From assembly GCF_003240585.1 (NCBI RefSeq), contig NZ_PCDP01000032.1, positions 1-64,000 on the forward strand: DNA of 64,000 nt. Reading direction: 5' to 3'. The notes beneath the pieces were generated by a model. That model was not told where the DNA came from and ran no database searches. It saw only the letters and a program-made list of their open reading frames with translations. This document shows positions 36,078 to 44,802 of this stretch, piece by piece. Positions within the stretch are counted from its first letter, which is position 1, and each line of letters begins with the position of its first letter. This stretch comes from Arminella tubonensis (GTDB lineage: Bacteria; Pseudomonadota; Alphaproteobacteria; Rhizobiales; Rhizobiaceae). A program made the position numbers and the translations under genes.

Positions 36078-37088
36078 ATGAATTCGAATTTGAAAGTTCC
36101 AAAACTGCTCCGCGGCGTGGCGTTGGTCATAGCGATCGCGCTTCTTGGCTCTGCTTCGGCGCAGGCGCAGAGCGATCCTCTCCCGTCTTGGAACGACACC
36201 GCTCCAAAGGCTGCGATCGTCGCTTTTGTGGAGAAGGTGACGAAACAGGGCTCGCCCGAATTCGTCGCCGAATCGGAGCGCATCGCCGTGTTCGACAACG
36301 ACGGAACGCTCTGGGTCGAGCACCCGATGTACACGCAGCTCGCTTTCGCTCTTGATCGCGTCAAGGCATTGGCTCCGGCGCACCCTGAATGGAAGAGCAC
36401 CCAGCCCTTCAAGGCCGTTCTTGACGGCGACATGAAGACGCTCGCAGCGTCGGGCGAGAAAGGTCTTCTCGAACTGATCATCGTCACGCACGCGGGAATG
36501 ACCACCGACCAATTCCAGAAGGTGGTCTCCGACTGGCTTTCCAGCGCGCGCGATCCAAAATTCAAGCGTCCCTACACCGAACTTGTGTATCAGCCGATGG
36601 TCGAACTGTTGGCTTATCTTCGCGCCAATGGGTTCAAGACCTACATCGTCTCGGGGGGCGGCGTTGAATTCATGCGGCCATGGACAGAGAAGGTCTATGG
36701 CGTCCCGCCGGAACAGGTCATTGGCTCCTCGATCAAGACTCAGTTCAAGATGAAAGACGACACACCGACCCTGTTCCGCCTGCCGCAGGTCAATTTCATC
36801 GATGACAAGACCGGCAAGCCGGTGGCGATCAACGAGTTCATCGGTCGGCGCCCGATCGCCGCGTTTGGCAATTCCGATGGCGACCTGCAAATGCTGCAAT
36901 GGACGACGATGGGTGGTGGACCAGCCCGCTTCGGCATGCTCGTCCATCACACCGATGCCGATCGAGAATACGCCTACGACCGTAAGACCGAGTTCGGACA
37001 ACTGAACAAGGCGCTCGATGCGGCAGCGAACGCCGGCTGGACGGTCGTCGACATGAAGGCGGATTGGAAGCAGATCTTCAAGGATTGA
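36078..37088 (+). CDS. Exported HAD-superfamily phosphatase-like protein
   Basis: The protein has 336 residues, with a signal peptide (GVALVIAIALLGSASAQA-QS) and HAD motifs: IAVFDNDGTLWVEHPMYTQL (motif I, DxDGT), TYIVSGGGVEFMRPW (motif II region), and AAFGNSDGDLQMLQW (motif IV). It therefore looks like a periplasmic phosphohydrolase of the phosphoserine-phosphatase-like group. An AGGAGCGC site precedes the ATG. It follows the sulfatase gene on the same strand, with a gap of about 270 bases containing a hairpin, and precedes the Gly-rich unknown protein by 40 bases. It may process a sulfated or phosphorylated substrate together with the sulfatase. Confidence 0.88.
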   Translation: MNSNLKVPKLLRGVALVIAIALLGSASAQAQSDPLPSWNDTAPKAAIVAFVEKVTKQGSPEFVAESERIAVFDNDGTLWVEHPMYTQLAFALDRVKALAPAHPEWKSTQPFKAVLDGDMKTLAASGEKGLLELIIVTHAGMTTDQFQKVVSDWLSSARDPKFKRPYTELVYQPMVELLAYLRANGFKTYIVSGGGVEFMRPWTEKVYGVPPEQVIGSSIKTQFKMKDDTPTLFRLPQVNFIDDKTGKPVAINEFIGRRPIAAFGNSDGDLQMLQWTTMGGGPARFGMLVHHTDADREYAYDRKTEFGQLNKALDAAANAGWTVVDMKADWKQIFKD

Positions 37089-37128
37089 AACTGGCCTCTT
37101 GCCTGTGCCAACTAGGAGGACGACCACA

Positions 37129-37971
37129 ATGAACAGCGACCGTTTTGCTTGCCTGATGTTAGCCGGAGGCTTCGCGCTGGCAACCACCGTTGCCTTTGCG
37201 CAGGACGCCCCGAAGAAGCCGCACGTACCGCTCGAAAAGGCGGTCGGCCAGGTCACGCCGACGGGACCGGTGCCGTCGCTGGCAGTCATCAATTCGGCTG
37301 GTGCCAAAATCGAAAACGGGAAGCTCGTCCTGACCGGCGTCTCTCCCAATTCAATTGTCTTCGCCGACCGGCCGGTGCGGGCTGCGGGACATGTGATGAC
37401 CGAGCAGTTCATCATGCAATGGGACGACGGCAAGGACAATTTCGCCCTCGATCCGCCCAATGCGACCGTGTCCATTCTCGGTGGCGACGGATCGGACGTC
37501 AGTGACGCCGTCGTCACGCTGAAGACCCCCAAACTCGATGGCTCGACGTTGACGTTCGACGTCGCTGTCCTTGAGGGAAGCCTAAGCGGAGCATCAGGGC
37601 CCGCAGCCCTGTTCATCGATCACTTCGGTGGTAGTTTCGGCGGCGGTGGCTTCCATGGTGGCGGGTTTGGTGGTGGCGGTTTTTCCGGCGGAGATTTCCA
37701 TGGTGGAGATTTCCATGGCGGGGATTTTGGCGCAGGCGGTTTTCATGGGAGCTATGCGCATGTCGGTGACGCGAGCTTCGCTCACGTTAGCGGCACTTAC
37801 TGGCATGCGCCAGTCTACCACGGAGCCTGGTATCGCGGCGCTCCGGTTGCCGCGGGTGTCGTGGCTGGCGCGGCCATCGGGGCGGCGGTCGCCCGCCCTT
37901 ACTATCCCGACTACAATTACTACGGCGACGGTCCGCGATGCGGCTATTATCCCTACCCGCCCTGCTATTGA
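37129..37971 (+). CDS. Exported protein of unknown function with Gly/His/Phe-rich repeat, paralogue of 30092-30802
   Basis: A signal peptide (LMLAGGFALATTVAFA-QD) leads to a domain shared with the protein at 30092-30802 (PHVPLEKAVGQVTPTGPVPS, EQFIMQWDDGKDNFALDPPN, ATVSILGGDGSDVSDAVVTL). Residues about 166-205 are a low-complexity run of GGGFHGG, GGGFSGG and GGDFHGG units, rich in His that could bind metal. Then come TYWHAPVYHGAWYRGAP, a hydrophobic Ala/Gly stretch (AGVVAGAAIGAAVA) and a Tyr/Pro-rich tail ending CY. Length is 280 residues. No family is recognised. A third, truncated copy of the N-terminal motif sits at 48764-48850. The start follows TAGGAGGAC. Confidence 0.78.
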   Translation: MNSDRFACLMLAGGFALATTVAFAQDAPKKPHVPLEKAVGQVTPTGPVPSLAVINSAGAKIENGKLVLTGVSPNSIVFADRPVRAAGHVMTEQFIMQWDDGKDNFALDPPNATVSILGGDGSDVSDAVVTLKTPKLDGSTLTFDVAVLEGSLSGASGPAALFIDHFGGSFGGGGFHGGGFGGGGFSGGDFHGGDFHGGDFGAGGFHGSYAHVGDASFAHVSGTYWHAPVYHGAWYRGAPVAAGVVAGAAIGAAVARPYYPDYNYYGDGPRCGYYPYPPCY

Positions 37972-38128
37972 TCGGCCGTTTCCGAGATCGGGCCTTGGCC
38001 TGAATTTTTTGCGATAGGCGATGGAATTTCAATGGCAGCATTGACGAGGCATCATATGCGAGGGGCCTCCTGCTGCTTTGCGATGTGCGCCCGCCTGGCG
38101 TGAGGGCGGCATCGATGGCCAGCGAATC

Positions 38129-38500
38129 CTACCGCCCCGCGGTCCACTCCCTAGGTCGAAAAACTCGACATGTCGCCGCCTTGTCGATTTCCGACCAGGC
38201 AAGCTGCCCGGCCTTCCATAAAGCGAGATCGGCGGCAAGCTCGGCAGCCCACTGGCGCGCAGGCCCGAAGCCAGGCAGCACACTCAAGCGAGGAGCCGCG
38301 TGAACCTCATCATAGGCGGCCGCAAGGCTCGCGAAATCGATTGCCGACCTCCCTGCGAGTTTCCGGGCAGCCATGAGGTGCCTTGCGGTCGGCTTCTCGA
38401 CTGAGACGATCACGTCGGCGGTCAGCCGCAGGTTTTGAGGCAATGCCTTCAGGGAGTCGGTCACGACAATTGTTTGATGCCGCGGCGACAAACGCCTTCT
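38129..38500 (-). pseudogene. AAA+ ATPase fragment, truncated before the Walker A motif
   Basis: The minus strand reads LSPRHQTIVVTDSLKALPQN, LRLTADVIVSVEKPTARHLM, then RLSVLPGFGPARQWAAELAA and DLALWKAGQLAWSEIDKAAT. The last segment matches the region directly before the Walker A loop of FtsH-like AAA ATPases of rhizobia (pattern G-x-x-x-x-W-x-x-x-L-x-x-D-L, then W-x-x-x-D). The frame then leaves homology (CRVFRPREW) and stops, so the ATPase core is missing. Identification is by remembered pattern and is moderate. Confidence 0.5.
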
Positions 38501-38693
38501 TGGGATATGCTGAGGGTGCCGTGACAGCTGAAATGGGGGCGCAGAGCGGACGCCCATAAACGACTTTTTTTGGCCTTCAGCAGGTGATAGAGTGTGCCTC
38601 GCGGACATCCTTTCGCATTTTGCGAGGTCGCCGATCGGGCAAGGCCGCCCTTCGGCTAGATCACCAGCAGCGAAAAAAGCGACTGGGGGCGGC

Positions 38694-38927
38694 ATGAGCG
38701 ACAAAAGCAACCGTGCTTTGGCCAAGAAGCTTTTGGACTCCGGGCAACTCGATCACCCGCAAATGGCGTTAGCGGTCCTGATGGCGAACACCGGCAATGA
38801 TGCAGGCAAAGCGCTTCGTCTTTGCGGGGAAGCTTGCGCTCAGGCCGCGAATCTCCCGTGTCGCGATATCGCCTTTCGCGCTCTCTCAAGAGTCGGCGCG
38901 TTCCTCGAAGACGGCGAGCCTCTTTGA
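38694..38927 (+). CDS. Small hypothetical protein, 77 residues
   Basis: The ATG at 38694 follows GGGGGCGGC and begins MSDKSNRALAKKLLDSGQLD, then HPQMALAVLMANTGNDAGKA and LRLCGEACAQAANLPCRDIA. It appears mainly helical with several Cys, and the frame has natural codon use. Divergent and close to the AAA ATPase fragment. I do not recognise a family. Confidence 0.5.
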   Translation: MSDKSNRALAKKLLDSGQLDHPQMALAVLMANTGNDAGKALRLCGEACAQAANLPCRDIAFRALSRVGAFLEDGEPL

Positions 38928-39111
38928 CAGTCTGGCCCACACGACGGCTGGCTGCACGTCCGGGACGATAGCATCGTCCTCGAGTGCTTGACGCTGGCTG
39001 GCCGCCGCGCATGCATTCGATACGGCGCAGAAACGCCTGCCGCAGCCGTCACCAACGCCACTTTTGCAATGTCTGCCCTCGCCACCTCGCGACGGCCATC
39101 AGGAATCCGAG

Positions 39112-39287
39112 ATGAAGAAAATCGAAATACCGAAGGCCAAGGCCGGTTGGCCACCTTGGACGATCTTACGGCACGCCGGAACGAACTTGGCGCGCGCATC
39201 GTCAACATGGAGAAAGAGAAGTTCGACTACGCGTGGGATTACAACCCGCCCATGGAAACATCGCCGGACGCTACGCCTCTTGTTTGA
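39112..39287 (+). pseudogene. Possible eroded small gene before the 94-residue membrane protein
   Basis: Two overlapping frames share protein-like segments: MKKIEIPKAKAGWP from 39112 in one frame, and LDDLTARRNELGARIVNMEK with FDYAWDYNPPMETSPDATP ending at 39287 in another. A single frameshift near 39150 would join them. No family is recognised and support is weak. Confidence 0.25.
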
Positions 39288-39306
39288 TCACGACGGAAAG
39301 CAAGAA

Positions 39307-39591
39307 TTGGGATCAACCGAGAACGGCCCGAACGAACCGAATCTCCGCGCCACCCCGCCGCCGTACCGCCGACCGACGACCAACTGGCAAGTTTTCGCAG
39401 CGATCATCGCCGTTTTGGTAGTGGGCGGTTTCGCGTGGTCGCAAATGGGTGGACACCCCGGCACAGATCGGACGACTACTTCGTCTACTACAAACGACAC
39501 TACGCCGCTGGCGCCAGCGAGTCCAAAAACGCCAGCGCCGGCATTGGCTCCCCCGACGGCCTCACCAGTCACGCCGGCTCCTGCCAACTAA
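39307..39591 (+). CDS. Small single-pass membrane protein with Thr/Pro/Ala-rich tail
   Basis: The frame reads NGPNEPNLRATPPPYRRPTT, a membrane segment WQVFAAIIAVLVVGGFAWSQ, then a low-complexity tail rich in Thr, Pro and Ala (TTTSSTTNDTTPLAP and APALAPPTASPVTPAPAN). This layout of cytosolic Pro-rich lead, one helix and an extracytoplasmic Thr/Pro tail recurs in small rhizobial proteins of unknown function. The start is uncertain; TTG at 39307 is proposed, as no ATG gives the layout without disordered upstream codons. Confidence 0.45.
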   Translation: MGSTENGPNEPNLRATPPPYRRPTTNWQVFAAIIAVLVVGGFAWSQMGGHPGTDRTTTSSTTNDTTPLAPASPKTPAPALAPPTASPVTPAPAN

Positions 39592-39712
39592 ACTCTATCT
39601 TGGCGCTGGGCTCGTTTCAGCGCCGACCCTCAACATTTCAATCGGAAAAAGCGTACGTTTGGGGACAGCCGGTCCTGAAACCGCGATTTTCCAGCGATTT
39701 TCGGCCGGGGAG

Positions 39713-40096
39713 TCACGGCTTGAGGTTTGCGAGGTTGTCAACCAATCGCTTTGCCCGTGCAGTCACATTGGCCACACCTTGGTCGGTCTCGAAGGACGGC
39801 TTGCGAGCTGCGAGCCACAGCATAGGTTCCTCATCATCGAGGTCGACAACACGGCAGTAGGTGTTTGAAACCGCGCCTTCTGGCATAAGGGAAATCTCCT
39901 CGAGGCGCATCTTCGAACAATAAAGGTACTCGGTCCCATTGTCCGTCTTGCGCTTCTCATACTCGGTGAAGTCGCCACCGACGGAAACACAGGCACGTTC
40001 ATTGTTGTTCACGGCGGAGATAATGCGGCCCGCGGTGGCGTTGTCCTCAAGCGGCATACGGAAGGCGAGACCCTTGAGGCAGTTGGCGAACTCCAA
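39713..40096 (-). CDS. HK97-type phage prohead protease-like protein
   Basis: This 127-residue product reads ANCLKGLAFRMPLEDNATAG, ERACVSVGGDFTEYEKRKTD and MRLEEISLMPEGAVSNTYCR. The combination of G-x-A-F-R, a central strand region and L-x-E-I-S-L-x-P resembles the HK97 prohead protease (U35) family, where the Ser of the EIS segment is catalytic. It lacks neighbouring portal and capsid genes and is shorter than usual, so it is probably a phage relic or domesticated gene. Moderate confidence. Confidence 0.5.
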   Translation of the reverse strand: MEFANCLKGLAFRMPLEDNATAGRIISAVNNNERACVSVGGDFTEYEKRKTDNGTEYLYCSKMRLEEISLMPEGAVSNTYCRVVDLDDEEPMLWLAARKPSFETDQGVANVTARAKRLVDNLANLKP

Positions 40097-40174
40097 GATT
40101 ATTGCTCATTCCAAGTACTCCTTTGTGAAAGGAGAACACGGACACCGGGACTTTTGTTCCGAAACGCAATTGCG

Positions 40175-40249
40175 CTACCGGATACCCGCGTAGTTCATCA
40201 GCGTCAGGATGACGACAACGGCGGCAGCAAGCCACAAAATCTCAAACAT
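40175..40249 (-). CDS. Tiny single-pass membrane peptide, 24 residues
   Basis: The minus-strand ATG at 40249 encodes MFEILWLAAAVVVILTLMNY and AGIR, one membrane helix with short ends. A G-rich stretch (GGGGTGGGC) lies just upstream as a possible ribosome binding site. Such peptides occur in rhizobial intergenic regions; translation is unproven. Confidence 0.35.
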   Translation of the reverse strand: MFEILWLAAAVVVILTLMNYAGIR

Positions 40250-40488
40250 CTTGCCCACCCCGTTCGCAACTCCCGTTAACGCGCGAACGAGGATGGAGTT
40301 CCAAGCGGGCCACCCGCTTCACAAAAGATAAGGAAAATTAATGACCAAACATCCCCCTCAGCCGGTCGTGAGGTGCTGCTCGGGGGCGGGTTCGTAGCTG
40401 ACCGCATGGACCTCGAATATCGTCTTGCCAAGCTCCTAGCAATCGTCAACTATTGCGGGCAGCAATCTTGCAGGGGGTCGTTCATTTT

Positions 40489-41481
40489 ATGATTTGTATA
40501 CGTTTTTCGTCTGCTTTCTCACTGTTGCGTCGGGCTATCGTAATCTTCAGTTTAGTCTTGTGCGCCCTCTCTTCGAGTGCGCAGGCCCAAGACGAACCGA
40601 TGCAGATCCTTATAATGCACGGTGACATCCTTGAGGGCGGCTGCGGGTCCGATAACACGTGTCCCGATTGGATCTCGGCTGAGGGAATAATCAACAGAGA
40701 TTCGCCAGACGATTTACGAAAAATATTGGAGAGTATGGGCGATCGAAGGCTCCCGATCATTCTAAATTCTCAGGGTGGAGACGTTGAGGCCGCCATCCGA
40801 ATGGGTCGCATGATTAGTGAGCGCGGTCTTTCGGTCGCCATAGGTCAAAGCAGGCTTAAAGATTGTTCTACAGGTAGACCTTTTTGCGCCGAAGGCCGCC
40901 GCTGGGGCACGCTGGGGGCGGTCAACGCGGCGGGCGGCTATTGCTATTCGGCCTGTCCTTTGATCCTTGCGGGCGGGTCAAGACGCATGCTTAGTCCTTA
41001 CGCGGACGTGGGTGTCCACCAGCTAACGTATATACAAACCCATGTGAGAATTGAGTATCAAACAGCATACAAGACGATCAATGGAAAAAGGCGCGCTGCA
41101 GATCGGTGGGAGGTCGGTCGCAAAGTTCTCAGCGAGCACAAAGACACAAAGATGACGGACGCCACGAAGGCGACATTGCTCAGCTATTTTAAAGAAATGG
41201 GCGTAGATAGTTCGATCTTCGATATGCTGATGAGTGCAACGCCAGATACATTCCGAATGATTTCGCAAGCCCAGGCATTGAAAATCGGATTGGTGACAGA
41301 TTCGAACTCGGCAGACGATCTAATTGCTGCCGGCAACTGCCCGATAGGGCAACCACTATCGATCTGTCATGCCCCTGCTTCGGACTTTCCGTCTGCCATG
41401 GGGGCGAATCCGTTCCAAGGCATCTCACCGTCTGCCACCGGATGGAAATCTGACCTCATAACACCGGTTACGGGACGGTGA
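40489..41481 (+). CDS. Exported ClpP/crotonase-fold protease-like protein
   Basis: This 330-residue protein has a signal peptide (LLRRAIVIFSLVLCALSSSA-QA) and a ClpP-like domain of the predicted periplasmic group: LPIILNSQGGDVEAAIRMGR (strand and GGD turn), NAAGGYCYSACPLILAGGSR with the likely nucleophile Ser in C-Y-S-A-C, and DVGVHQLTY with the candidate His. Pairs of Cys suggest disulfides in the periplasm. Start 40489 gives the signal peptide; an earlier ATG at 40453 is possible. It stands alone among phage relics, and its AT-richer composition than the flanks hints at transfer. Confidence 0.75.
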   Translation: MICIRFSSAFSLLRRAIVIFSLVLCALSSSAQAQDEPMQILIMHGDILEGGCGSDNTCPDWISAEGIINRDSPDDLRKILESMGDRRLPIILNSQGGDVEAAIRMGRMISERGLSVAIGQSRLKDCSTGRPFCAEGRRWGTLGAVNAAGGYCYSACPLILAGGSRRMLSPYADVGVHQLTYIQTHVRIEYQTAYKTINGKRRAADRWEVGRKVLSEHKDTKMTDATKATLLSYFKEMGVDSSIFDMLMSATPDTFRMISQAQALKIGLVTDSNSADDLIAAGNCPIGQPLSICHAPASDFPSAMGANPFQGISPSATGWKSDLITPVTGR

Positions 41482-41769
41482 TTCCGGATGCTCGCAAGTC
41501 GCGCGCCCGGTTGCTACGGCCCGCGGTTAACGATTCGAGCGATACCGGCCTCGGATGTAGTCGTTGAAGTAAGTTCCGGCCGATCGTGTAGACGTTCTCG
41601 GGCACGCGGTAATAATCGTACGGCCCCCCGCCAGATATGCCACCAAAGGCACTTGTCGATCGCCAACTGCGAGCTATCGCCGCCTACACGAAAAGGTGGC
41701 AGCCGATTGCAACGGCGAAAATTGCCAGCGGTAGCGTAAGCACGATAAGGGCGCGCCTCTTTTGTAATC

Positions 41770-42533
41770 GTTTCACTTACAACGCAGGCCGCATTGTTGC
41801 AGCCTGTACGGATGCAGGCGCCGGCGGTTCGGTCTATTTCCCTAGCGGCGCGTCTACGACGTCAGCGGCCTCAGTGTTGACTGCGCCAACCAAACTTGGG
41901 AACTTTCGCCGCTGGCTGTATTGCACCGGACCGGAGGAACGAATGCGCTGAACGTCAACGCAACGGGCGTTCGGATATACGGCGGCACCATCGACATCGA
42001 CGCCCTGGCGATTGACTACGTGAGCGACCAGCGATGGGGAATTGATGGCTGGAGCGGAAACGGAGGTGCCGGCTAGGGGCTCGAGCTCGACGACGTTGCC
42101 TCAGCAAACCAGCGCAACCCAGGCGGTCAATCCGAGCGATTTACACCCGAACGGCGTGTTAATCGAAGTCCATAATACGGCCGGAGTAGTTATAAGCGGG
42201 AATATGCCTCATACAGGAAGATTGGTCTTTCGATTAATTCCGCAAAATGCGGCTCGATCATGGGGAACGCTGTTTCTGCCGCGTTTCAATACGGGATTGA
42301 GATCGGCGCCTTTAATGGCTCTGGATCAACCGGCTTGGGTGCGTAGGTAACTTTGTCCAAGGCGTCAACGGTCAAGCTGTCGGGTCGGCGGCTGACTCGC
42401 AAGGAATTTCTCTTTCGAGTGGGGCTACCAAGAATAATATTCAGGGAAATTACGCTCTAGCTTGCTCAGTCCCTATTTTCGAGAACGCACCCTCTTCGGG
42501 AAACAACATTGTGAATAACATTACGAGTTGATG
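41770..42533 (+). pseudogene. Right-handed beta-helix (pectate-lyase/phage tail-spike-like) protein, degenerate
   Basis: Fragments of one protein run through shifting frames: RIVAACTDAGAGGSVYFPSG, then VYDVSGLSVDCANQTWELSP and NALNVNATGVRIYGGTIDID, then SINSAKCGSIMGNAVSAAFQ with YGIEIGAFNGSGSTGLG, and finally GISLSSGATKNNIQGNYALA ending NNIVNNITS. Asn- and Gly-rich coils (VNATGVRIYGG, ATKNNIQGN) are typical of beta-helix rungs, and the AC-x-x-AG-x-GGSVYFPSG opening is typical of pectate-lyase-fold and tail-spike proteins. At least three frameshifts or stops make it a pseudogene. Confidence 0.62.
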
Positions 42534-42557
42534 ACGGTGGGCGGCTTGGCCGCCCTA

Positions 42558-42698
42558 TCAAAATTCGAATATCTTTTCACCGTTCCGCAAGGTCTTCCGG
42601 AACTCTTCTTCCCAAGGATCGAAGAATTCCTGCTCCGCTATTTCCGGGGTCGTCGAAGTCGGATCGACTTCAGGGTGCGTTTCCTTTGAATCAATCAT
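42558..42698 (-). CDS. Small acidic hypothetical protein, 46 residues
   Basis: The ATG at 42698 follows GAGGAG and encodes MIDSKETHPEVDPTSTTPEI, then EFFDPWEEEFRKTLRNGEKI. It is strongly acidic and without membrane segments. The ribosome binding site and uninterrupted frame support translation. No family is recognised. Confidence 0.45.
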   Translation of the reverse strand: MIDSKETHPEVDPTSTTPEIAEQEFFDPWEEEFRKTLRNGEKIFEF

Positions 42699-42910
42699 TG
42701 GCCTTGTCTCCTCATGCGTATCTAGCGGGGCAAACAGCAGACGTCGATAATTCGACTGAACACAAATTATGGCCGATCACAGTTTAACGTGATCAACGAG
42801 GGGCTTCGGTGGGCCGGTTCGGCAGTAGGGTAAATGACGTATTCAAAACGTCACAAACTTCTGCGCATGTGCGCCGGTCGGACGTGCCCGCGCCCGACGC
42901 AATACCTTGG

Positions 42911-42940
42911 CCCGCTATCCCGAGGACGGCGGGTCTTTTT
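42911..42940 (+). terminator. Rho-independent terminator
   Basis: CCCGC (42911-42915) pairs with GCGGG (42929-42933), followed by TCTTTTTTG. The upstream transcript it would end is not identified; it may terminate a small RNA starting after the palindrome-rich segment near 42800. Confidence 0.5.
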
Positions 42941-43595
42941 TGTGTTTTGGTAAACCAAGGGGAGAAAAAAACAAGCGCTGAACCTTTGGGGGAATCCAAC
43001 GCTTGGTCTCAAAGGGTTAACCGTTTAATCTTTAGTCGAATCTGCAACTTGAGGCAACGAAATTTCGCGTTGGTCTGGTTCAGAGTTAACATGTTCTTAG
43101 CGGCTTCGGCCGCCCTACTGCTCTGCGGCGCCGCTGCGGAGCTCCTTGCTACTTAGGTGGGTGCTACTCTCTAAATCTCTATCCCCTGTCCGCGGCATGC
43201 GCCACGAACCAGCAAAATGCCGCATTTGGAGTTTCGTCGCCTATCGTGACGAGATCGCAGGTCGACCGATTGAACTATGATGAACCAAGCAATCCACTCG
43301 GAATCTAAAGCTTCGTCGAGATGCCGCACAAAGTGCCGGCCGACGACCTCCATGACTCAGCTTTCGTTTAGCAGCGCCCAAAGCCAGACGCCTGACCTGA
43401 GGGATGGGATGGCGCCTGGCCTTCTGCGGTGCTCACTTTGTTGGAGGCGAGCCTCGGCCAAACAAGTGCCGAGTGCAAATGTTCCTATTGCTGACCGGAA
43501 CCCCGTTTCACGTTTCATTACAGGACTGGGGGCATCGAGCGTTTGCCAAGAACGTTTCAGCCTGCCCGTGCGCTGGTGGGCGTCCTCACCACCTC

Positions 43596-43631
43596 AAAAA
43601 AGCCCCGCCTGTTGTGACGGGACAAGCGGGG
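43596..43631 (-). terminator. Rho-independent terminator, minus strand
   Basis: On the minus strand CCCCGC pairs with GCGGGG (43626-43631 against 43603-43608), followed by six T. The frame between it and 44109 on the minus strand is not a convincing gene, so its transcript is unknown. Confidence 0.5.
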
Positions 43632-43803
43632 TAAAGTGGGGATCAAGAAGCCGTTGGTGCGAGATCAACGCTTCCTGATCCCGAGCGCCTAACAGCGGGC
43701 CGGGCGGTTAGTTCCACGCACGATCAATTAAACCCAGCCCCACGGAACGAATGACTATCATTTCCATTGAGTCGCAGTTTTTGCGTTTTTGGTGGAGGGC
43801 ATC

Positions 43804-44143
43804 ATGGCCCTTGTGTCCGATAAAATATGGTCCGACGGCGTCTACATGGAACTCGGCAAGCTCGGGGAATACCGGGTCGTCTGGTCGACGAGAGAAGCCC
43901 AGAACATCCTCTTGAACCCCGTCAAAGATGGGGACGCTTTCCGGGTATGCGCTTAATATCTGATCGAGCGTTCTGAAGCTGCCGGCCGACGAGGCTCGCC
44001 ATGCTTTCATTCTCGCGACTGAGGAAGTAGGTCTCTTTGTCGCCGACAAGCTCCCACAGTACATGACGCTGTTGATACCGACCGAACCGAACCGCAAGAG
44101 CACTGACACGAAGTTTTATCCGAAAAAAAGGGTCAGACGATGA
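43804..44143 (+). pseudogene. DUF982-family protein, disrupted
   Basis: The ATG at 43804 starts MALVSDKIWSDGVYMELGKL and GEYRVVWSTREAQNILLNPV, the first half of a DUF982 protein, but meets TAA after DAFRVCA. The second half continues in another frame as LKLPADEARHAFILATEEVG and LFVADKLPQYM, ending with a TGA at 44141-44143 that overlaps the next start (ATGA). DUF982 proteins are small rhizobial proteins of unknown function. Confidence 0.65.
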
Positions 44144-44250
44144 AAACTACCATAGCAATTTGCGTCGGATATCTGTTGGCCGGCATGGGCGTCGTTTGGT
44201 GCGGCATCGTGGTTTGCCGATTGGCCGAATTCGCTTTGATAATGGAGTGA
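44140..44250 (+). CDS. Small membrane protein between two DUF982 relics, 36 residues
   Basis: The ATG overlaps the preceding DUF982 stop (ATGA) and encodes MKTTIAICVGYLLAGMGVVW, then CGIVVCRLAEFALIME, one hydrophobic helix. The overlap and the four-base gap to the next gene indicate an operon with translational coupling. No family is recognised. Confidence 0.5.
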   Translation: MKTTIAICVGYLLAGMGVVWCGIVVCRLAEFALIME

Positions 44251-44253
44251 TCC

Positions 44254-44489
44254 ATGGAAAGAGTTCGCAGAACCTTCAAGCCTGTCCGCATCCTGGTCGC
44301 CGGCAAGACTGTCAGCACGGTTATGGGCGCCGGAAGTTGCCGATGAATCAATGGCCGGCGGATGAGGGCGCCGCCCATCGGCGGGCGCAGATCGCTATTC
44401 TCGAAGCCTTTAACGAGGAGAAGTCGCCGGAAGAGGTGCGTCAGGCTCTTCTCTATGCAGCGACCGAGGCTAATCTGGATTTCAAGTAA
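44254..44489 (+). pseudogene. Second DUF982-family protein, frameshifted
   Basis: The ATG at 44254 reads MERVRRTFKPVRILVAGKTV and then stops at CR; the C-terminal half is intact in another frame: MNQWPADEGAAHRRAQIAIL, EAFNEEKSPEEVRQALLYAA and TEANLDFK. One base change restores a DUF982 protein of about 78 residues. Both DUF982 genes of this small operon are therefore broken. Confidence 0.65.
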
Positions 44490-44802
44490 GGAACCAGACG
44501 CATCCTTCCCCCAAAGAATCAATGCGCCTGGTCTTTGGTTGCACCAGACGGTGAACCGCGATCATGATTGGTGTAATTTATTCGCTGGTCAACCTCGGAT
44601 CAATATTTAGGCGATGGTAATAATCTTCGTGGCTGAAGCTTTTTCATGTTGCAGTCCATGTCGCAGGTACTGACTCATAAAATTTGGGAATCATTTTGAA
44701 AATGAGCGTAACCCATTGGTATTGCGTGGTACTATGTTGCAATGCTCTGCAACATGGATTTTATGGGATTGACCGCTAAGTCATTGAAATGATTGGCTGG
44801 TG
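44490..44802. other. Intergenic region after DUF982 operon
   Basis: Apart from the hairpin at 44494-44536, no feature was recognised. The sequence turns AT-rich (44630-44790) before the second copy of the 294-bp repeat. Confidence 0.35.
44494..44536 (+). terminator. Hairpin terminator of the DUF982 operon
   Basis: CCAGACGCAT (44494-44503) pairs with ATGCGCCTGG (44522-44531), one mismatch, followed by TCTTT. It begins five bases after the last stop codon. Confidence 0.5.

Larger units (their letters stand above)
42699..43803. other. Gene-poor region between beta-helix relic and DUF982 relics
   Basis: No gene of recognised family is present. Two terminator-like hairpins occur (42911-42940 and 43596-43631). 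A short hydrophobic frame at about 43092 (MFLAASAALLLCGAAAELLA) could be a tiny peptide but has no clear ribosome binding site. Confidence 0.4.

Noticed and set aside
35868..37616. 582-codon minus-strand open frame
   Set aside because: It lies antisense to the HAD phosphatase and the secreted-protein gene, both with signal peptides, motifs and ribosome binding sites; its translation has no family signature.
43708..44109. 133-codon minus-strand open frame
   Set aside because: It is antisense to a recognisable DUF982 relic and has no family signature of its own.
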